Virus record (IMG/VR): IMGVR_UViG_3300037488_001785
Location: 1 to 47,404 of that record
DNA from: a virus
Length of the DNA stretch: 47,404 nt
Strand: one strand, 5' to 3'
Shown here one piece after another: positions 7,033 through 13,203 of this stretch. Made by a program: the position numbers and the translations under genes. The stretch's first letter is position 1, and the number at the start of each line of letters is the position of its first letter. Under the pieces are notes generated by a model. That model was not told where the DNA came from. It searched no databases and saw only the letters and a program-made list of their open reading frames with translations.

Positions 7033-7863
7033 CATGAGCGTCTCAGAGAGCGTGACGCTCTCGCCCGTGCCGGGGCTCCAAGCGGGCTCGCCGTCGGGGA
7101 GCGTGGGATCGGCGGGCGCGGTCGGGGGTCGAGGAGCCGTTGAGCGGCACGCGATAGTCGCAGGGGTCGGGAGACTCGCGACGTATGCGGCGGGGAGGCG
7201 GATGCTCGTCCCGTCCTTCTTGTAGTCTTCACGCGACCCGAAGGCGGGGAGCCCGCTCGGGTGAACCTGCGCCTGCTCAGAGGCGGGACGGCTCGTCGCC
7301 CAGCTCAGGAACGCACCGTGGCTAAGACCGCCCCACTTCCCGTCAGGGTCGATGCTCTTGCCTGCGGCGATGAGACGCCGCTGCGCGTCGCAGATGGTCA
7401 TCGTGGCGTAGGGGTGTGGTAGGGCCGGATTCGTCGCCGAGGGCTTCGGCTTCGTCCCCGTACCTGGGGTAGCGATCGATCCCCCTCCGCCTGATACGGT
7501 CACCGTATCGGAGCCATGCGAGGCTCCGTAGAACGTCGCGCCGCGTTTGCCGAATGCCACGTTCGCGGCTTGCGTAACGGCGGGCATCCCGTTCGCGATG
7601 GTCTGAAGACTGTATGCAGAGCCCTTCGCCGCGCCCCGGAGAACCAGCTTGCCTGCGTTGCCGCCTGCGCCCCACCCGAGGTAATCGAGAGGGGTCTGGA
7701 ACAGGTTCGTCGCCTGGACAGCGACCTTGATGGCCGTGAGCAGGAATTCGTGTTCGCCTGCGGTCAGACCGGCGACGGGCGTGAAGATCAGGGTGACTAG
7801 ATCACCTGCGTCGATCGGATCTCCCGCGCCGCCGAGTCCTCGCCGAGTTCTGTTGTACGTCAT
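6943..7863 (-). CDS. Tail-anchored protein with peptidoglycan-binding-like domain (MSYH-GLG family)
   Basis: A 306-residue protein from ATG 7863. Tag: MTYNRTRRGLGG. Residues about 20-120 form a unique domain, followed by a Gly/Ser/Pro linker. Residues about 152-190 (AQRRLIAAGKSIDPDGKWG, then a helix ending LSWA) look like a PG_binding_1-type repeat: helix, loop with D-G-x-W-G, helix. A short conserved block follows (SREDYKKDGTSIRLPAAY), then a Pro-rich linker, a transmembrane helix (WVALAAVVAGGGGYWWW) and the end KRKHRKAV. It may link membrane and cell wall. It is paralogous to the 205-residue gene at 7898-8515 over its C-terminal half. Confidence 0.75.
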   Translation of the reverse strand: MTYNRTRRGLGGAGDPIDAGDLVTLIFTPVAGLTAGEHEFLLTAIKVAVQATNLFQTPLDYLGWGAGGNAGKLVLRGAAKGSAYSLQTIANGMPAVTQAANVAFGKRGATFYGASHGSDTVTVSGGGGSIATPGTGTKPKPSATNPALPHPYATMTICDAQRRLIAAGKSIDPDGKWGGLSHGAFLSWATSRPASEQAQVHPSGLPAFGSREDYKKDGTSIRLPAAYVASLPTPATIACRSTAPRPPTAPADPTLPDGEPAWSPGTGESVTLSETLMAYGPWVALAAVVAGGGGYWWWKRKHRKAV

Positions 7864-7897
7864 AGTTCCTCTGTGACCTGCCGAGCTGCTTGAGGGA

Positions 7898-7987
7898 TCA
7901 CGCCGCCTTAGCGTGCTTGCGCTTCCACCACCAGTAACCGCCGCCACCTGCGACGACTGCGGCGAGGGCGACCCACGGGCCGTAGGC
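7898..7987 (-). repeat. 90-bp direct repeat, copy B (YWWW anchor)
   Basis: Partner of 6943-7032. Only about five differences are seen by eye over 90 bases, fewer than in the rest of the two genes, which suggests recent exchange of the anchor module. Confidence 0.85.
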
Positions 7988-8515
7988 TGAGAGGTATCCC
8001 ATAAAGCCTACGCTCTCGCCAGTCCCAGGGCTGACGGTCTCGCCGCCATCAGGTTCAGTGGGATCGGCGGCAGCCGGAGTCGAGGGATCGATCGCGGCGC
8101 CGGGAGAAGCACCCGAAGTCTTACCCGAAGTCAAAGTCGAGGTTGCGGTTGAAGTCGAGGTTGCGGCACGCGATGCGGCACCACACGCCACCCGCGCCGG
8201 AGCCGGAAGCGCGCTAGCGTACGCGGCAGGAAGCCGAATCCGCGCCCCGTCCTTCTTGTAGTCCTCGCGCGTGCCGAAGGTCGGCAGCGCAACGCTCATG
8301 GCGCCCTGCGTCTGCGCCCAAGCGGTGAACGCATCCTTGCTGTTCTTACCCCAAATACCATCTGCTCCGATCCGCTGCCCCGCCGCGATGAGCTTCCGCT
8401 GCGCATCGCAGATGGTCATCGTGATATACGGGTTCGCGGTCGGCACGGACACGTTTGGACTGGCCGTGCTGGACGTGGAAGCCGAGGTCGGTCCTTTGCC
8501 GAGGTGGTACGTCAT
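7898..8515 (-). CDS. Tail-anchored protein with peptidoglycan-binding-like domain, paralogue (MSYH-GLG family)
   Basis: A 205-residue protein from ATG 8515. Tag: MTYHLGKGPT, the variant without GLG. It lacks the unique domain of its neighbour, but keeps the peptidoglycan-binding-like repeat (AQRKLIAAGQRIGADGIWG), the REDYKKDGARIRLPAAY block, a Ser/Thr/Pro linker and an anchor (WVALAAVVAGGGGYWWWKRKH) that is almost identical. It is the first gene of the minus-strand membrane cluster. Its promoter TGCTACCGT lies 7 bases before the start codon, back-to-back with the promoter of the plus-strand gene at 8576. Confidence 0.75.
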   Translation of the reverse strand: MTYHLGKGPTSASTSSTASPNVSVPTANPYITMTICDAQRKLIAAGQRIGADGIWGKNSKDAFTAWAQTQGAMSVALPTFGTREDYKKDGARIRLPAAYASALPAPARVACGAASRAATSTSTATSTLTSGKTSGASPGAAIDPSTPAAADPTEPDGGETVSPGTGESVGFMGYLSAYGPWVALAAVVAGGGGYWWWKRKHAKAA

Positions 8516-8522
8516 GGCCCGT

Positions 8523-8566
8523 ACGGTAGCACAGGAAGACCCGCGCAAGTAAAAATGTGCTACGCT
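8523..8566. promoter_or_regulatory. Back-to-back extended -10 promoters
   Basis: Minus strand: TGCTACCGT (plus 8523-8531), with the -10 box ending 7 bases before ATG 8515. Plus strand: TGCTACGCT (8558-8566), ending 9 bases before ATG 8576. The two boxes form an imperfect inverted repeat and share about 30 bases of DNA, so one regulator could control both directions. Neither has a convincing -35 box at 17 bases. Confidence 0.5.
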
Positions 8567-8575
8567 CGACGAACC

Positions 8576-8842
8576 ATGATGATCCCACTGGTCCACCTCA
8601 ACGGTACGGGCAAGGAAGAGCTGCTAGACCAACTCGGCGTCGCCGAGGCCGCCATGCGCGTCGCGATGGCAGCGGTCCACAAAGCGAGCCCCAACGCGCG
8701 CGACTACTACCCGATCGGCCCCGACGCCTACACACAGGCGCGGAACGAGCACGCCGCAAGAATGGGTAGCCTGAAAGCGGTCCAACAGCAGCTTGAGGAT
8801 CTGTACGTCGCAGTGGCGGCTGGCGGCTGGCGGCGCTCGTGA
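8576..8842 (+). CDS. Small conserved phage-type protein (HLNGT...RDYY)
   Basis: An 88-residue protein starting MMIPLVHLNGTGKEELLDQL. HLNGT near the start, a helix, then NARDYYPIGPDAY and a final helix with EHAARMGSL make up a pattern I recognise from small hypothetical proteins of many temperate phages. Their function is unknown. The fold is predicted mainly helical. It is a single gene between the divergent promoter and the RNA locus, and is probably made from a leaderless mRNA. An upstream in-frame extension to 8504 is rejected because it would cover the promoter. Confidence 0.75.
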   Translation: MMIPLVHLNGTGKEELLDQLGVAEAAMRVAMAAVHKASPNARDYYPIGPDAYTQARNEHAARMGSLKAVQQQLEDLYVAVAAGGWRRS

Positions 8843-8879
8843 CCTGACGCGGCGCGTCAAAAAAGACTGCGAATAGTTC

Positions 8880-8908
8880 TCGACAGATGCGACGCATGGC
8901 GCTATTCT
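8880..8908 (+). promoter_or_regulatory. Promoter of the structured RNA
   Basis: A -35 box TCGACA (8880-8885) and a -10 box TATTCT (8903-8908) are separated by exactly 17 bases. The expected transcription start is about 8914-8916, at the first base of the first hairpin. This is the closest match to a consensus sigma-70 promoter in the window. Confidence 0.7.
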
Positions 8909-8914
8909 CTATTT

Positions 8915-9087
8915 GTCGGCGGCGAGAGGCCGACGAAGCAATCTTCACGGTGCGTCACACGCACTGACAGTCCCTCCCTGTGTGCGCGGTTCGTTCCTCC
9001 GCGCACACAGGGTCTCAACCGGCGCGGCGGTGGGAATACCGCGCACTTATATTTGGCCGCCCCGGTAACACGGGGCGGCCTTCTTTT
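8915..9087 (+). ncRNA. Candidate structured non-coding RNA
   Basis: A stretch of about 170 bases with no convincing reading frame lies between a strong promoter and a strong terminator. Hairpins in order: 8915-8920 with 8929-8934 (6 bp); 8950-8954 with 8960-8964 (5 bp, loop tcaca); 8976-8989 with 8999-9012 (14 perfect pairs, 9-base loop); 9027-9031 with 9038-9042 (or alternatively 9022-9027 with 9039-9044); and the terminator stem 9055-9064 with 9071-9080. The RNA would begin and end on a stem. I do not recognise the family. It could be an antisense or protein-sequestering regulatory RNA; 6S, tmRNA and tRNA do not fit. A minus-strand frame (8902-9108) exists but has no start signal and ignores the dyads. 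Confidence 0.7.
9055..9087 (+). terminator. Rho-independent terminator of the structured RNA
   Basis: A perfect 10-bp GC-rich stem (ggccgccccg with cggggcggcc), a 6-base loop gtaaca, and a T-rich run ttctttt. It is a textbook intrinsic terminator on the plus strand. Confidence 0.9.
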
Positions 9088-9136
9088 CGTGTCCGACGTC
9101 GCGAGCAAGAAAAATAGACGTGAGCCGATAAATAAC

Positions 9137-9165
9137 TTGACGCACGCGACACACTAGGTCATAGT
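9137..9165 (+). promoter_or_regulatory. Promoter of the 9172 operon (likely leaderless)
   Basis: -35 TTGACG (9137-9142), 17-base spacer, -10 CATAGT (9160-9165), then 6 bases to the ATG at 9172. The promoter follows the RNA terminator, so the operon is transcribed separately. Confidence 0.65.
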
Positions 9166-9171
9166 CTCCTT

Positions 9172-9456
9172 ATGACCGAACAACGACAGCACGCGGGGGG
9201 CGGCGGGGTGCTCCAGATTCTCGTGCGGCGCGACCCGGAGACGGGCGACGTCTGCGCGCTCACAGACCGACGCGACGAGCGCGCCGTCGTCTACCGGAGG
9301 GGCGAGTTCCCCCTCCTCATGGATGTCCCGCAGTTCGACCGCGCCCGCGCCGCCGTCGCGTGGATGCAGGCGAACCCTGGAGGGGTGTGTCTCGTAGACG
9401 CGCGCCTCGGGGACGTCTGGGACGTGCGCCTCGGGCGCACGCGGGAGGACAACTGA
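9172..9456 (+). CDS. Small hypothetical protein
   Basis: A 94-residue protein, first in a short plus-strand operon. It begins MTEQRQHAGGGGVLQILVRRD and has a beta-rich centre (DERAVVYRRGEFPLL) with an alternating hydrophobic C-terminal part (GGVCLVDARLGDVWDVRLG). Its stop overlaps the next start as TGATG, so translation is coupled. No family recognised. It is likely an early accessory protein, given the promoter directly before it and its place near the recombinase. Confidence 0.6.
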   Translation: MTEQRQHAGGGGVLQILVRRDPETGDVCALTDRRDERAVVYRRGEFPLLMDVPQFDRARAAVAWMQANPGGVCLVDARLGDVWDVRLGRTREDN

Positions 9457-9827
9457 TGTCGTACACCACGATCGAGCGCCCCACTCTCGGGGCACCCTTC
9501 GACGGCTTTCTCGTCTACGGTCCCGGTCCCAACGGGCGGCAGCACGCCATCGCGTCCTTCCGCGACCACGGCGCCGCGCTCAAGTACGCAGCGGAGCGCA
9601 ACAAGGCCGACGACCAGGCCAACGCCCCGCCACCTCCGGCGACGCTCTACACGGCAGTCCTCGGCAAGCTCGGCAGAGACGACGCGAGAGCCGCGTACGT
9701 CACCGGCCCCACGAGCGATGGGGGTATCCGACCGATCGCGTCCTTCTGGCGCTACGAGGAAGCCGTCCGCTACGCGAACGAGCACAACGCGAAAGCGGAG
9801 GCCAAAAGCGAGCGAATCGGGCGTTGA
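9456..9827 (+). CDS. Hypothetical protein with two internal repeats
   Basis: A 123-residue protein from ATG 9456. Two copies of a short module are visible: HAIASFRDHGAALKYAAERN (about residues 29-48) and RPIASFWRYEEAVRYANEHN (about 93-112). Each is a strand ending IASF followed by a helix. This pattern, a fetched value then a row index-like helix, resembles the small 65-residue protein at 457-654 (ASREGAEKKC). The segment APFDGFLVYGP near the start also occurs in the spanin-like protein at 2163-2627, probably by chance. Function unknown. Confidence 0.6.
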   Translation: MSYTTIERPTLGAPFDGFLVYGPGPNGRQHAIASFRDHGAALKYAAERNKADDQANAPPPPATLYTAVLGKLGRDDARAAYVTGPTSDGGIRPIASFWRYEEAVRYANEHNAKAEAKSERIGR

Positions 9828-9852
9828 CGTGCGACGGTTTTTCTCTCATACT
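9824..9852 (+). promoter_or_regulatory. Promoter before the 145-residue gene
   Basis: -35 TTGACG (9824-9829, overlapping the preceding stop codon), 17-base spacer, -10 CATACT (9847-9852). Unlike most promoters here, it leaves a leader of about 35 bases with GAGGCGAAG before ATG 9892. Confidence 0.65.
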
Positions 9853-9891
9853 CGGCGGCAGGGCCGTCGCAAAAACAAACGAGGCGAAGAC

Positions 9892-10329
9892 ATGGGCAAG
9901 TGTGAGATCAAGTGGGTTCTGGACATGGTCGAGGAGCTGGGCGGCGACCCGAAGGATGTGGTCCTCCTGGTGCCTGCGAAGCGGGGGCGAGTGGCGGAGC
10001 GCGAGGATCTGCTCGAAGCCATCGCGGCAACGCAGCGGGGGCCGGTGTCCAAGATGCGCTCGCAGCTCAAGGGCTACGAGGTCGGGATGTACGTTCGAGG
10101 TGAGAACCTCGTGCGCGGGGAGCACTACCAGTTCGACGGCGACGGTTGCCTCTACCTCCCCGGCGACGGCAACAGCTACCACAGCGGCGAGATCGTCATC
10201 GCCCGCACGAGCGACTTGCGTATGAAGGACGCCATGTTCATGGATATGAACATGGAGACGCACACGGACGAGAACCGCGCCGTCAAGGACGCGATGGAGC
10301 TGGTGAGCGGGCGCAGTCGCCGCTACTGA
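9892..10329 (+). CDS. Hypothetical protein
   Basis: A 145-residue acidic protein, MGKCEIKWVLDMVEELGG. The start at 9892 is supported by the upstream promoter and ribosome binding site. A longer upstream frame overlaps the previous gene and is very Arg/Ser-rich, so it is rejected. The central part (KGYEVGMYVRGENLVRGEHYQFDGDGCLYLPG) is beta-rich, and the C-terminus MKDAMFMDMNMETHTDENRAVKDAM is Met-rich and helical. No known family is seen. It has its own promoter inside an otherwise continuous cluster, suggesting separate control. Confidence 0.6.
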   Translation: MGKCEIKWVLDMVEELGGDPKDVVLLVPAKRGRVAEREDLLEAIAATQRGPVSKMRSQLKGYEVGMYVRGENLVRGEHYQFDGDGCLYLPGDGNSYHSGEIVIARTSDLRMKDAMFMDMNMETHTDENRAVKDAMELVSGRSRRY

Positions 10330-10340
10330 AGAAGTCTCAC

Positions 10341-10724
10341 ATGGCAAAACGTCACAAGTTCGTCTACGCGGTCATCAGCATGGACGTCTGGGGTAACCCA
10401 GTCGACGGCTGGGATGTCAACAACTGGTATCGCTCCGGCGCACCGCTGCTCGAAGTCACTTCGACGCGCTCGGGCAGCCCCGACAGAGCCGACGTGCTCC
10501 GCGCTCTGCGCCGCGACGGGCACCTCAAGGCAGGCATCCGCGATGCGTCGCTCGGCATGGAATGGATGGATGGCGGCTGGTCGGTCACCGACGAACGGCA
10601 ACCACCTCTGCCCGCCAACTCCAACAGCGCGAGCTGCCCCGACTACGGGTGGGGAAAACCGGCGTACCTGCTCGAAAAGGTCGATCCCCGAGACCTCGCT
10701 GAGATCCACCGCTCGGCCTGGTAG
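10341..10724 (+). CDS. Hypothetical protein
   Basis: A 127-residue protein beginning MAKRHKFVYAVISMDVWGNP. A short beta strand and Trp-rich loops (GWDVNNWYRSG, MEWMDGGWSV) suggest a small compact domain. It follows the 145-residue gene after 11 bases and ends just before an intrinsic terminator, so it closes this operon. No family recognised. Confidence 0.6.
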   Translation: MAKRHKFVYAVISMDVWGNPVDGWDVNNWYRSGAPLLEVTSTRSGSPDRADVLRALRRDGHLKAGIRDASLGMEWMDGGWSVTDERQPPLPANSNSASCPDYGWGKPAYLLEKVDPRDLAEIHRSAW

Positions 10725-10752
10725 CGCACGCTGATCGCCTCGCCCCACAACG

Positions 10753-10787
10753 AAAAGCCTGCCAGCGAAAGCTGTGCGGGCTTTTTG
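10753..10787 (+). terminator. Rho-independent terminator with GAAA tetraloop
   Basis: The stem pairs 10753-10762 with 10776-10785 (one G-T pair). After a one-base bulge, CAGC (10763-10766) pairs with GCTG (10771-10774) around a GAAA loop. The 3' arm runs into ttttt. It ends the 9172-10724 operon. Confidence 0.9.
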
Positions 10788-10797
10788 TCTGACAACG

Positions 10798-10806
10798 TGT
10801 TAGCGT
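10798..10806 (+). promoter_or_regulatory. Putative extended -10 promoter
   Basis: TGTTAGCGT directly follows the terminator and matches the TGnTAnnnT pattern. It would give a leader of about 50 bases ending in GAAGGGAGAGC before ATG 10862. No clear -35 box is present. Confidence 0.4.
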
Positions 10807-10861
10807 GGGTTCGTCGAGGATGTTCGACGGTCGCTGCGACCGCGCTCGGCGAAGGGAGAGC

Positions 10862-11539
10862 ATGGTCCGAAAGAAGCCGGTAGGTTCGACAGAGCCCGAA
10901 GAACATTCGGTGCCCTGGTTGCCGCTCGTGGTCGCGTTTCGCGCGGAGACTTCGATCCGCGAGACTTTCGCGCAGTGGTGGGAGCCGCAGAGCTGCACCG
11001 TCCTTGACCACCTCCTGCGCGGGATCTGCGACCGAAGCGCGAGCGCAGGGGTCGATGAAGCTCTCGGGGGGGAGAAGATGCGGCACGGCTGGAAGCCGCG
11101 ACCGGGTAAGACGCTCCGCTTGGAGATCCTCCTCGACTACCCCTTCCGCGAGCCCGTGAAGCGGTCTGTCCAGATCGGCTCCAAACGGTTTGGCGAAGTG
11201 TTCGGCCTCGCGCACGACATTTACCGCGAAGTCTACGCGCTGGACGACGCGCACTGGAGCCAACACGGGCACGAGCAAGCCCCCGTCGTCGGCAAGCGGA
11301 AGCTGCCCGGCGGCAGCACCGTGAACCTCCTGAATCGGCAGGGAGGCGCCTTCGTGTGGGGGCACGACATCACCGACCTCCACTTCGAGTCTCTGTGCTT
11401 TGAGCCGAGCGCCGAGGCGCTGGCGTACCTCAAGGCCCGTCGAGCGTTCTTCAAGAAGAAGCAGCCGAAGGATGCGAAGCCTCCGCGCTTCAACGTGAGG
11501 CACAGCATCGGGACCGTGTCGTTCTTCATCGGGAGCTGA
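10862..11539 (+). CDS. Hypothetical protein upstream of the recombinase
   Basis: A 225-residue protein. The start at ATG 10862 is supported by GAAGGGAG 5 bases upstream. The first 20 residues are polar and probably disordered. The rest is mixed alpha/beta with LRLEILLDYPFREPVKRSV, a helix around GLAHDIYREVYALDD, and a Gly-Trp-rich turn GGAFVWGHDITDLHFESL near the C-terminus. No catalytic motif is recognised. It lies 21 bases before the recombinase, whose promoter overlaps its last codons. It could be an early regulator, but that rests on position only. Confidence 0.65.
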   Translation: MVRKKPVGSTEPEEHSVPWLPLVVAFRAETSIRETFAQWWEPQSCTVLDHLLRGICDRSASAGVDEALGGEKMRHGWKPRPGKTLRLEILLDYPFREPVKRSVQIGSKRFGEVFGLAHDIYREVYALDDAHWSQHGHEQAPVVGKRKLPGGSTVNLLNRQGGAFVWGHDITDLHFESLCFEPSAEALAYLKARRAFFKKKQPKDAKPPRFNVRHSIGTVSFFIGS

Positions 11540-11547
11540 CGACGTGC

Positions 11548-11553
11548 TACAGT
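11548..11553 (+). promoter_or_regulatory. Putative -10 box of the recombinase gene
   Basis: TGCTACAGT (the -10 box TACAGT at 11548-11553 with an upstream TGC) ends 7 bases before the GTG start at 11561. A weak -35 TTCATC lies 17 bases upstream. The layout matches the other leaderless promoters. Confidence 0.5.
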
Positions 11554-11560
11554 CTGAGCC

Positions 11561-12652
11561 GTGCGACGCCTAGAAAATCCAGGCCCGAGGGGCCGCCCGC
11601 GAGCCCCCCGTGTAGAGGCGCCTCACGCCTCCATCGAGGACATCATCCCCTTGAACGCTCGCCTGCTCATCGAGCGGCTGGGCAAGGGGGACGAGGCTCG
11701 GGCGAAGCAGTGGATGCTGGCGATTGCGAGCTTTCTCGCGGCGCAGAGCAAGCACACGGCGAGGGCGTACGCGATGGGGATCAAGGGTTTTTTCGACCTG
11801 TTCGAGTGGGTGTCGCCCGAGGACGTGACCATCGCGCATGGTGTGGCGTACAAGCGGCTTTTGATCTCGGACGGGCTCGCGAATGCGACGGTGCAGCTAC
11901 GGATCGCAGCGTGCTCGTCCTTGTTCGACTACTTCTGCCGACCGCAGGACACGCGGGGGGAGCCGTTGTGTAAGAGCAACCCCTTCCGGTACGTTCCGCG
12001 TCGAGACATCGTGGTGTCGCCGTACGCGAGGGCGAAGGCCGTGCCGTGGGACACGTTCCTGCAAATCTACCGAGCGATCCCCGACGACGTGCAAGGGCTC
12101 AGGGATCGGGCGATTCTGCTTTTCTATGCTTTCACGGGGCGTCGTCGGTCGGAGGTCGCGCGTCTGAGAATCCAAGACCTCGACCTGCAAGCGGACCCGA
12201 AGCGGTACTCTGTGGTCGTCAAGGGTGGGCGCGTGCAGCAGTATGAGCTGCCGAACATCGTGTACCAGGCGCTCAAGGCGTATTGGATCTCGTCGGGCCG
12301 CATCGCGAACATGGCCGGTAACGATGGCGTGTTCGTGGCCGATGGATCGACGGAGCCGCTCACGCATGACTCGATCGCGTGCGTTCTGCACTCTTGCGCG
12401 GAGCGAGCGGGGCTGAACTGGAGGCGCGACAAGATCCGTCTGCATGGGCTTCGACACATGAGCGCACGGCAGCTCGACGCCGCAGGCGTCACGCTCCGTG
12501 AGATCCAAGCCTTCCTCGGGCACATGAACCCCAACACCACCGCCCTCTACCTCGAAGCGCTCTCGGGTACGCTCCCGGCGCACGAGACGACCCTGGCGAA
12601 CATCCGCAAGGCCGCCGACGAGTTCGGATCGCTGCTCAACGCGAAGGACTAG
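11561..12652 (+). CDS. Tyrosine recombinase / phage integrase
   Basis: A 363-residue protein with GTG start. Residues about 45-140 form a core-binding SAM-like domain (KHTARAYAMGIKGFFDLFEW). The catalytic domain follows with all expected residues: R195 in TGRRRSEV, K221 in VVKGG, H295 and R298 in HGLRH, H321 in LGHMNPNT, and nucleophile Y330 in TALYLE. It could integrate and excise the genome or resolve dimers. The opposite-strand gene at 12649 overlaps its stop. No attachment site core could be identified by eye, so temperate life is suggested but not shown. Confidence 0.92.
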   Translation: MRRLENPGPRGRPRAPRVEAPHASIEDIIPLNARLLIERLGKGDEARAKQWMLAIASFLAAQSKHTARAYAMGIKGFFDLFEWVSPEDVTIAHGVAYKRLLISDGLANATVQLRIAACSSLFDYFCRPQDTRGEPLCKSNPFRYVPRRDIVVSPYARAKAVPWDTFLQIYRAIPDDVQGLRDRAILLFYAFTGRRRSEVARLRIQDLDLQADPKRYSVVVKGGRVQQYELPNIVYQALKAYWISSGRIANMAGNDGVFVADGSTEPLTHDSIACVLHSCAERAGLNWRRDKIRLHGLRHMSARQLDAAGVTLREIQAFLGHMNPNTTALYLEALSGTLPAHETTLANIRKAADEFGSLLNAKD

Positions 12653-12840
12653 AGCCTCTTCGTCTTGTCATCGACCCAGTAGGACACCGCGCGAGAGGCG
12701 TTGTACGCTCGTCCCGCTGTTCGGTCGGCGTGAACGATGTAGAGTCCTTCCATCGCCCACTCGCCCGCTATGCGTGCCGCACGGCTCAGCAGAGCCGCCC
12801 AGCGCGGCTGGCGCGGAGGACGACTACCGTGTTCGTCCAC
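12649..12840 (-). CDS. Small hypothetical protein
   Basis: A 63-residue basic protein using GTG 12840, with AGGGA 5 bases upstream. It contains REP-like basic and Trp/Ala-rich helices (PRWAALLSRAARIAGEWAMEG) followed by YIVHADRTAGRAYNASR. It ends four bases inside the recombinase stop on the opposite strand. A shorter form from the internal Met (residue 30) is possible. No family recognised, and coding status is moderate. Confidence 0.4.
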   Translation of the reverse strand: MDEHGSRPPRQPRWAALLSRAARIAGEWAMEGLYIVHADRTAGRAYNASRAVSYWVDDKTKRL

Positions 12841-12858
12841 GGTCCCTGTCGAGGGGGC

Positions 12859-13203
12859 TCACGGGGAGCGCGGCGCGGCGGGGGCGGGAGGGGGCGCCCG
12901 TCGTGCCTCGCGGGACTCCGCCAGATGTGTCGTGACGATGAGGACTCTCGCGATGTCATCGTGGACTACTTGCTGGTCCTCTTGAATCGAACTGACGCCG
13001 ACCATCATCTGCGAGACCATCAGCACGCTCGCGATGAGGAGCCCGGACACGAGCCCGAGCACCAGTATGACCAGCCGATGTCGCTTCGCGCCGTCGTTCG
13101 ATCTCGAAGCGTGGAGGCTCACGAGGTCTTCTCGAAGGGCGCGGATGTTGGTCAGCGTCGTCTCTTCGACTTCCACAGGTTCCGGGGTCGCGTTCTCGGT
13201 CAT
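12859..13203 (-). CDS. Single-pass coiled-coil membrane protein (tandem paralogue 2)
   Basis: A 114-residue protein from ATG 13203. Acidic N-terminus, a short helix TLTNIRALREDLVSLHASRS, one transmembrane segment (about 45-67, LVILVLGLVSGLLIASVLMV), then a helix SIQEDQQVVHDDIARVLIVTTHL and a Pro/Ala-rich end. Its order of elements and several positions (TNxRAxRxxLxxL before, and xQ...xDxAxVLxVTxxL after the membrane helix) match the overlapping upstream gene, so the two are tandem duplicates. It could be a lysis regulator or membrane-exclusion factor; neither is shown. Confidence 0.65.
   Translation of the reverse strand: MTENATPEPVEVEETTLTNIRALREDLVSLHASRSNDGAKRHRLVILVLGLVSGLLIASVLMVSQMMVGVSSIQEDQQVVHDDIARVLIVTTHLAESREARRAPPPAPAAPRSP

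Noticed and set aside
8902-9108. A 68-residue minus-strand protein over the RNA locus
   Set aside because: No ribosome binding site or promoter. The region is dominated by perfect dyads flanked by a plus-strand promoter and terminator.
2163-9827. Homology between the spanin-like protein and the 123-residue protein through APFDGFLV
   Set aside because: Only about ten residues match and the rest of the two proteins differ in topology. Chance or a very short shared motif is more likely.
11500-12720. attP core near the recombinase
   Set aside because: I looked for direct repeats or a tRNA-like segment beside the gene and saw none that stood out. A core cannot be named without the host junctions.
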